In this document: positions 5,088 through 8,604 of the stretch, in pieces | How positions within the stretch are numbered: the stretch's first letter is position 1 | Layout of the letters: each line of letters begins with the position of its first letter | DNA from: Terriglobia bacterium | GTDB taxonomy: Bacteria; Acidobacteriota; Terriglobia; UBA7540 | Length of the DNA stretch: 8,604 nucleotides | Direction of reading: 5' to 3' | Assembly: GCA_022866195.1 (NCBI GenBank) | Contig: JALHUF010000459.1 | Span: 1-8,604, forward strand | Notes under the pieces: model-generated | Seen by the model: the letters and a program-made list of their open reading frames with translations, nothing else | Told to the model about the DNA's origin: nothing | Database searches by the model: none | Program-made: the position numbers and the translations under genes

Positions 5088-5906
5088 ATGAACCGGGCGC
5101 GGTTAGGTGGGGCGCTTACCCTCGGTGTCCTCTGCTGCGGCGGTCTGCTATGGGCAGAGCGGGTGCGCCTGCCGGATGGCACGCTGGTGCGGGTCCGACT
5201 GAAGGCCGACCTCAACAGCGTCCAAGTGGTTCCTGGCGACCGGGTGGACCTCGCGGTGGCGCGGGCGGTTACCGTGCGGGGCCTGGTCGCCATCCCCGAG
5301 GGGTCGGCGGCCTGGGGAACCGTGCAGAGTGTTAAGAAAGGGAAGGAAATCAAGTTCAATATCGAGGGCGTGAGGCTGCCGAACCGCGCGCAAGCCCGGC
5401 TCCGGGCGGTACGGGAAAAGGCCACGGACCCCGGCAAAAACCAGATCAAAGTTGAAACCCAAAGGGCCGGTTGGGTGGGGGCCCCGCAGGGGACGGAGTT
5501 TATAGCCTTTCTGGACGAAAACGTGGAAGTGGAAGCCCTCGTTGCGCAGGGAGACTCGCGCGCTACACCCGGGGGGGCCCCAGTGCCCGCGACCCTGCCG
5601 GCACCGGTGAAGACGGACGCTCCCATCCCGACGGCAGCGCAAGCGGCGGCACCCGCTGCTCCTGCGGTGCAGGATCTGGCCGCGCCCGAGCGCGTCACGG
5701 TGGAATGCTTTTCCGAGCCCTCGGGGGCCGAGATCATCATCGACGGCAATTACTACGGCAATACGCCCTCTATCTTGAAGCTCACGCCCACCCGGCATCA
5801 GCTGGAGCTTCAGATGCCCGGCTACAAGACCTCCGCGCAAGGACTGAACCTGGCTGAGAACCAAGGATTGCGGACGATTCGGGCCGTCCTCGAAAAGAAA
5901 GAGTAA
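5088..5906 (+). CDS. Secreted PEGA-domain protein, paralogue 2
   Basis: A 272-aa protein with the same plan as the gene 70 bp upstream. It has a signal peptide (MNRARLGGALTLGVLCCGG, probable cleavage after LLWA at residue 23). A beta-rich N-terminal domain follows (VRLPDGTLVRVRLKADL, GDRVDLAVARAVTVRGLVAIPEG; residues 26-153), then a Pro/Ala-rich linker (about 154-200). A C-terminal PEGA domain ends the protein (202-268: EPSGAEIIIDGNYYGNTPS, then PTRHQLELQMPGY). Both paralogues end in a LEKE or LEKKE tail. The VRxPxGTLVRxxxxADxxxxxVxxGDRV pattern is shared, so this is a true duplication, yet the sequences have diverged widely. The Cys pair at residues 16-17 does not form a proper lipobox, so lipidation is not predicted. 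Function is unknown; a periplasmic or cell-surface structural or binding role is likely. The CPBP protease gene follows after 38 bp with no terminator. Confidence 0.83.
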   Translation: MNRARLGGALTLGVLCCGGLLWAERVRLPDGTLVRVRLKADLNSVQVVPGDRVDLAVARAVTVRGLVAIPEGSAAWGTVQSVKKGKEIKFNIEGVRLPNRAQARLRAVREKATDPGKNQIKVETQRAGWVGAPQGTEFIAFLDENVEVEALVAQGDSRATPGGAPVPATLPAPVKTDAPIPTAAQAAAPAAPAVQDLAAPERVTVECFSEPSGAEIIIDGNYYGNTPSILKLTPTRHQLELQMPGYKTSAQGLNLAENQGLRTIRAVLEKKE

Positions 5907-5944
5907 GCGACCATTCGCAGCGCCATTCTTACAGGGGCGCGTCT

Positions 5945-6634
5945 ATGCTGGCAAAGCTGGCGGGAATCCTTTTTGTTTTTCTGCTCGTGGCCGGAGTTCC
6001 TGCCCTTTCGTTCCTAACCGCGCGACAACCTCAACTGCGTGTGATTCCGCGCCTGGATTTGTACCTCTCGGCGATCATTTCGCAATGGATTCTGGCGGCG
6101 CTGGGTGCGCTGGTAGTGTTGGCAGCCGGGCCAGGGTTCCGCGCGACGGGTTTCCGTGCGATTGCTGCGTTGGCGTGCGTTCGCTGGGCGGCTCTGTTGA
6201 CGGGTGTAGCGCTCGCGGCGCTGGGCCTCGTGCTGTTACTGGAACATCTCGGCTGGTGGCCCGAGGAGCATGAACTGGTACGCTTGCTGCTGCCTGAAAC
6301 GCGCCGGGAGAAGCTCTGGGCGGTTCTGACGCTGGCGCCCACAGCGGCCCTCTGCGAGGAGTTTCTGTACCGTGGCTATCTCCTGGCGCAGCTTGGGCAG
6401 GGGATGCGAATCACGCCCTGGGCCTGGGTCTGGTCCTCGGTGGCGTTCGGAATGGCCCACGCTTACCAGGGGTGGAACGGAATGGTACGCGCGGTGCTAC
6501 TCGGCGGGCTACTGGCTTACCCGATGGTCCATCTGGGAAGCCTCTATCCGTCGATGGTGGCTCACTTCCTGATTGACGCTCTAGCACTGGCCTGGCTCGG
6601 TCCGGCGTTCTTGGGAAGGAAAGCAAATTCCTAG
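5945..6634 (+). CDS. CPBP family intramembrane glutamic endopeptidase (CAAX/ABI-type)
   Basis: A 229-aa polytopic membrane protein of the CPBP (CaaX protease and bacteriocin-processing) family, Rce1-like intramembrane proteases. All three active-site motifs are present: EExxxR at Glu138-Glu139-Phe-Leu-Tyr-Arg143, FxxxH at Phe168-His172, and HxxxD at His207-Asp211. Hydrophobic segments lie near residues 4-24, 41-63, 77-100, 124-137, 159-174, 183-198 and 202-220, suggesting about six to eight membrane spans. The ATG at 5945 is preceded by AGGGG 7 nt upstream. It follows the two secreted PEGA proteins at 38 bp, which suggests a shared transcript. Bacterial CPBP proteins have been linked to bacteriocin self-immunity, peptide maturation and protein processing. 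The substrate here is unknown, and no bacteriocin-like small gene was seen nearby. Confidence 0.93.
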   Translation: MLAKLAGILFVFLLVAGVPALSFLTARQPQLRVIPRLDLYLSAIISQWILAALGALVVLAAGPGFRATGFRAIAALACVRWAALLTGVALAALGLVLLLEHLGWWPEEHELVRLLLPETRREKLWAVLTLAPTAALCEEFLYRGYLLAQLGQGMRITPWAWVWSSVAFGMAHAYQGWNGMVRAVLLGGLLAYPMVHLGSLYPSMVAHFLIDALALAWLGPAFLGRKANS

Positions 6635-6724
6635 GACAGGCCGCCTTGGCCGTGTGGGCTTGGCAGGGTGAAAGCCACGCGAGGAGCGAACCGACTCGCT
6701 TACCCCGACCCACGGGAGGGTCTC
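6635..6724. other. 90-bp spacer between the CPBP and M20 genes
   Basis: Contains only weak hairpins, for example a 5-bp stem AGCGA/TCGCT at 6685-6700. There is no T-rich terminator and no clear -35/-10 pair, so read-through from the upstream genes is plausible. Confidence 0.4.
6714..6720 (+). promoter_or_regulatory. Ribosome binding site of the M20 gene
   Basis: GGGAGGG 4 nt before the ATG at 6725. It selects this start over a GTG at 6668 that would put 19 residues ahead of the Tat-like signal. Confidence 0.75.
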
Positions 6725-8275
6725 ATGACCATATCGCGCAAGGAATTCCTGAAGCTCTCGGCCGGGACATTGGCCGCGACGGCCGCGGGTGGCTTTTTTT
6801 CGTTTCTCGACGCGCCGGCTGGATTTGCCGAGGATATCTTGCACTCGGAGCGTATTCGCAAAGTCCATGACCACATCGCGGAGAACAAGGCCCGGCACAT
6901 CGCGCGCGTCCAGGAGTATTTGCGGCAGCCAAGCGTCTCTAGTTGGGGGCTCGGCATCAGGGAGTGTGCGGAGCTCTTGATGAGCTATTTCAAGCGCCTG
7001 GGCTGCAAGGAGGTGGAGTTGGTCAAGACCGACGGCCATCCGGGCGTCTGGGCCTGGTACGACGCCGGCGCACCTAAGACCCTCGCCTACTACATCATGT
7101 ACGACATCCAGCCCTTCGACGAGAAGCAGTGGAGCTCCCCGCCCCTCGCGGCCAACGTCGTGAAGATGGCGCCGTTTGGCGACGTCATCATCGCGCGTGG
7201 CGCGGTCAATGACAAGGGCGCCGACGCCATGGTGTTCAATGCCCTGGAGTCGATTCTCGAAGTGGAGGGCAAGCTTCCTGTCAACATCATGTTCACCTGC
7301 GACGGCGAAGAGGAGCAGGGCAGCCCCCACTTTCACCAGGTCCTGGCCCCCTACCTCGACCGGCTCAAGAAATGCAACGCCCTCTTGATGCTGGGACCTT
7401 CGCAGGACGCCCAGGGTGGGATTGAGATGGCTCTGGGTTCCAAGGGCATCTGCTCCCTGGAGCTGGTCTGCTCGGGGAAGGCGTGGGGGCGAGGGCCGCA
7501 GCACCGGCCCATCCACAGCAGTCGTAAAGCCATCTTGGACAGCCCCACCTGGCGGCTGATCAAGGCGCTCAATTCGATGGTCGCCGCGGACGGCAACCAT
7601 GTCCTGATGGAGGGTTACTACGATGCCATTCGCCTGCCCAACAAGGAGGAGCTCCAGCTCTACCAGACTCTGGTGCAAAAGTCTGCCGACCAACTCCTGG
7701 TGGGGGAAAAGGAGAATGCCAAGGTCTGGATGAATGGCTGGCCCGACGCCGAGGCGGTGCGCCACCTTATCTTCGACAGCTCGCTCAATATCGATGGAAT
7801 CTGGTCTGGCTACACCGGGCCGGGCATGGCGACCATTCTCCCTGACCGCGCAGCAGCCAAGCTCGACTGCCGGCTGGTGCCGAACCAGGAGATCGCTGCC
7901 ATGCGCGAAGTGGTCCGGCGACATCTGGACAAGCACGGTTTCAGCGACATCGAAATCATCCCACTGGGAGGTGGGGACGAGTGGTCGCAAACCTCCGTCA
8001 AGGCGCCGGCCGTGCAGGCCGTGCTAAGTGTCTATAAGAGTTACGGTACGGAGCCGGCGATCTGGCCGCGCGAGGCAGGGTCGAGCCCGGAAGCGCAATT
8101 CACGCGGCCTCCGCTCAACCTGCCGGCCGTGTACGGCGGGCTGGGTCATGGCGACCGCGCCCACAGCCACGATGAGTATATCGTCATCGAAGGGAACGAG
8201 AAGGTTGCCGGGATTGTGCGGGCCGAGCAGTCTTACGTGGATATCCTCTACGCGTACGCGAATTGGCCCGTTTAA
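6725..8275 (+). CDS. Exported M20-fold peptidase-like protein with altered metal site
   Basis: A 516-aa protein. The N-terminus SRKEFLKLSAG followed by an Ala/Gly-rich hydrophobic stretch (11-33) is a Tat-type signal with RK in place of RR, so export is likely. The body follows the M20 (carnosinase/PepV/CPG2) layout: MYDIQPFDEKQWSSPP (125-140), ARGAVNDKGAD (157-167), DGEEEQGSPHF (193-203), TILPDRAAAKLDCRLVPNQ (370-388) and GHGDRAHSHDEYI (474-486). The catalytic Glu region and the last His (His480) are kept. The canonical first His of HxD is Met125. The bridging Asp of the TD[DN]KG motif aligns with Asn162 (Asp163 is next to it). The ligand Asp expected near 224 is Gly/Pro. It may be a dipeptidase-like hydrolase of a variant subfamily or a protein that has lost dizinc catalysis. 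It follows the CPBP gene at 90 bp and converges on the small gene at 8348. Confidence 0.87.
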   Translation: MTISRKEFLKLSAGTLAATAAGGFFSFLDAPAGFAEDILHSERIRKVHDHIAENKARHIARVQEYLRQPSVSSWGLGIRECAELLMSYFKRLGCKEVELVKTDGHPGVWAWYDAGAPKTLAYYIMYDIQPFDEKQWSSPPLAANVVKMAPFGDVIIARGAVNDKGADAMVFNALESILEVEGKLPVNIMFTCDGEEEQGSPHFHQVLAPYLDRLKKCNALLMLGPSQDAQGGIEMALGSKGICSLELVCSGKAWGRGPQHRPIHSSRKAILDSPTWRLIKALNSMVAADGNHVLMEGYYDAIRLPNKEELQLYQTLVQKSADQLLVGEKENAKVWMNGWPDAEAVRHLIFDSSLNIDGIWSGYTGPGMATILPDRAAAKLDCRLVPNQEIAAMREVVRRHLDKHGFSDIEIIPLGGGDEWSQTSVKAPAVQAVLSVYKSYGTEPAIWPREAGSSPEAQFTRPPLNLPAVYGGLGHGDRAHSHDEYIVIEGNEKVAGIVRAEQSYVDILYAYANWPV

Positions 8276-8347
8276 GGTGAAGGCACCGTCACGCCGCAAA
8301 CTCTGGACGGCCCAAACTGGCATGGCGGGACAAGCGCGCTGCTATGG
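8276..8347. other. 72-bp gap between convergent genes
   Basis: Separates the M20 stop codon from the stop codon of the small minus-strand gene. No strong hairpin or T-run is seen, so no terminator is called. Confidence 0.4.
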
Positions 8348-8593
8348 TTACGCGCCGCCGTCGGAGACGGGTTCCTTTTTGTAAACGATCTCTGCCTGCT
8401 CCAGCAGGTCGTCGGCAACCTTGAGACACGCAGCGCGGATGCACTCCACGTCTGGGCACTTCGGACAATGAACGATAATACGATCGAAGATGAAGTCAGC
8501 AAGTTCCTGTTCGGAGAAGGGCACCGTCATAGGCTTCTGTCTCCGTGCATCGCGAGTGGCGAGGGCGCGGCGCGCTGGCGCGAGCAGCGCCAT
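8348..8593 (-). CDS. Small four-cysteine hypothetical protein
   Basis: An 81-aa protein that I do not recognise. The first 22 residues are Ala/Arg-rich and low in complexity. From residue 23 it looks folded: an acidic helix (FSEQELADFIFDRIIV), then HCPKCPDVECIRAACLKVADDLLEQAE. The cysteines 43, 46, 51 and 56 are spaced C-x2-C-x4-C-x4-C with His42 adjacent, suggesting a zinc or Fe-S site or a disulfide pair. No signal peptide or membrane span is evident. The start is the ATG at 8591-8593, supported by GGAGGAG 4 nt upstream. An internal ATG at 8530 (Met22) with a GGAGA-like site would give a compact 60-aa protein and cannot be excluded. Its promoter lies outside the window. It is a real gene by ribosome binding site and composition, with unknown function. 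Confidence 0.68.
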   Translation of the reverse strand: MALLAPARRALATRDARRQKPMTVPFSEQELADFIFDRIIVHCPKCPDVECIRAACLKVADDLLEQAEIVYKKEPVSDGGA

Positions 8594-8597
8594 TATA

Positions 8598-8604
8598 CTC
8601 CTCC
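8598..8604 (-). promoter_or_regulatory. Ribosome binding site of the small four-Cys gene
   Basis: GGAGGAG on the minus strand, 4 nt before the ATG at 8591-8593, reaching the edge of the window. It is a near-ideal Shine-Dalgarno and the main evidence for the longer start. Confidence 0.6.

Noticed and set aside
5571..5577. G7 tract in the linker of PEGA paralogue 2 (also G7 at 1190-1196 in pgeF and T7 at 6794-6800 in the M20 leader) as phase-variation sites
   Set aside because: Seven-base runs are too short and too expected here to claim phase variation, and all three frames are intact.
4607..5749. 380-codon open frame on the minus strand across both PEGA genes
   Set aside because: Low-complexity Arg/Ser/Thr/Pro-rich translation with no motif; it spans two genes and the gap between them, as expected of a GC-rich shadow.
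5945..6634. Bacteriocin or immunity system around the CPBP protease
   Set aside because: No double-glycine leader peptide, small precursor gene or ABC exporter is visible in the neighbouring sequence.
6581..7990. 469-codon open frame on the minus strand opposite the M20 gene
   Set aside because: The plus-strand gene has clear family motifs and a strong ribosome binding site. The antisense frame has no recognisable domain and arises from GC-rich codon bias.

Overview
The window is GC-rich bacterial chromosomal DNA, densely packed with nine protein-coding genes and no RNA gene, CRISPR array or intact mobile element. The mix suggests an Acidobacteriota-like bacterium, probably uncultured: a stand-alone RsbRD_N-type protein beside acpS, secreted PEGA-domain paralogues and a Tat-like M20 protein. 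This is an inference from gene content, and no marker gene in the window settles it.

Left part (1-3204), mostly housekeeping. A leftward pair comes first: holo-ACP synthase (acpS, 41-424) preceded by a 155-aa RsbRD_N-like protein (482-949). They appear to share a promoter that lies beside a perfect 12-bp palindrome. Divergent from them is a YfiH/PgeF-type multicopper oxidoreductase-like gene (1103-2032) with an extended -10 promoter. It converges on rlmN (2128-3204, minus), the 23S rRNA A2503/tRNA A37 methyltransferase.

Middle (3205-4192), regulatory. A TetR-family regulator (3366-3971) has an unusually good sigma70-type promoter inside an AT-rich island. It is followed by a 221-bp gap holding two copies of an imperfect repeat of about 31-34 bp.

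Right part (4193-8275), an envelope and export block. Two tandem paralogues (4193-5017, 5088-5906) each carry a signal peptide, an unnamed beta-rich N-terminal domain, a Pro/Ala/Gly linker and a C-terminal PEGA domain. They are followed by a CPBP (CAAX-protease-like) membrane endopeptidase (5945-6634) and an M20-fold protein with a Tat-like leader (6725-8275). In the M20 protein several canonical zinc ligands appear to be replaced. All four genes run in the same direction with gaps of 38-90 bp, so co-transcription is plausible.

Right edge. A small four-cysteine protein (8348-8593, minus) with a strong ribosome binding site converges on the M20 gene.

No defence system or other plainly new multi-gene machine is visible. 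The best candidates for undescribed biology are the tandem PEGA pair with its N-terminal domain, the metal-site-altered M20 protein, the isolated RsbRD_N-like protein with its palindrome-controlled promoter, and the repeat pair in the 3972-4192 gap.
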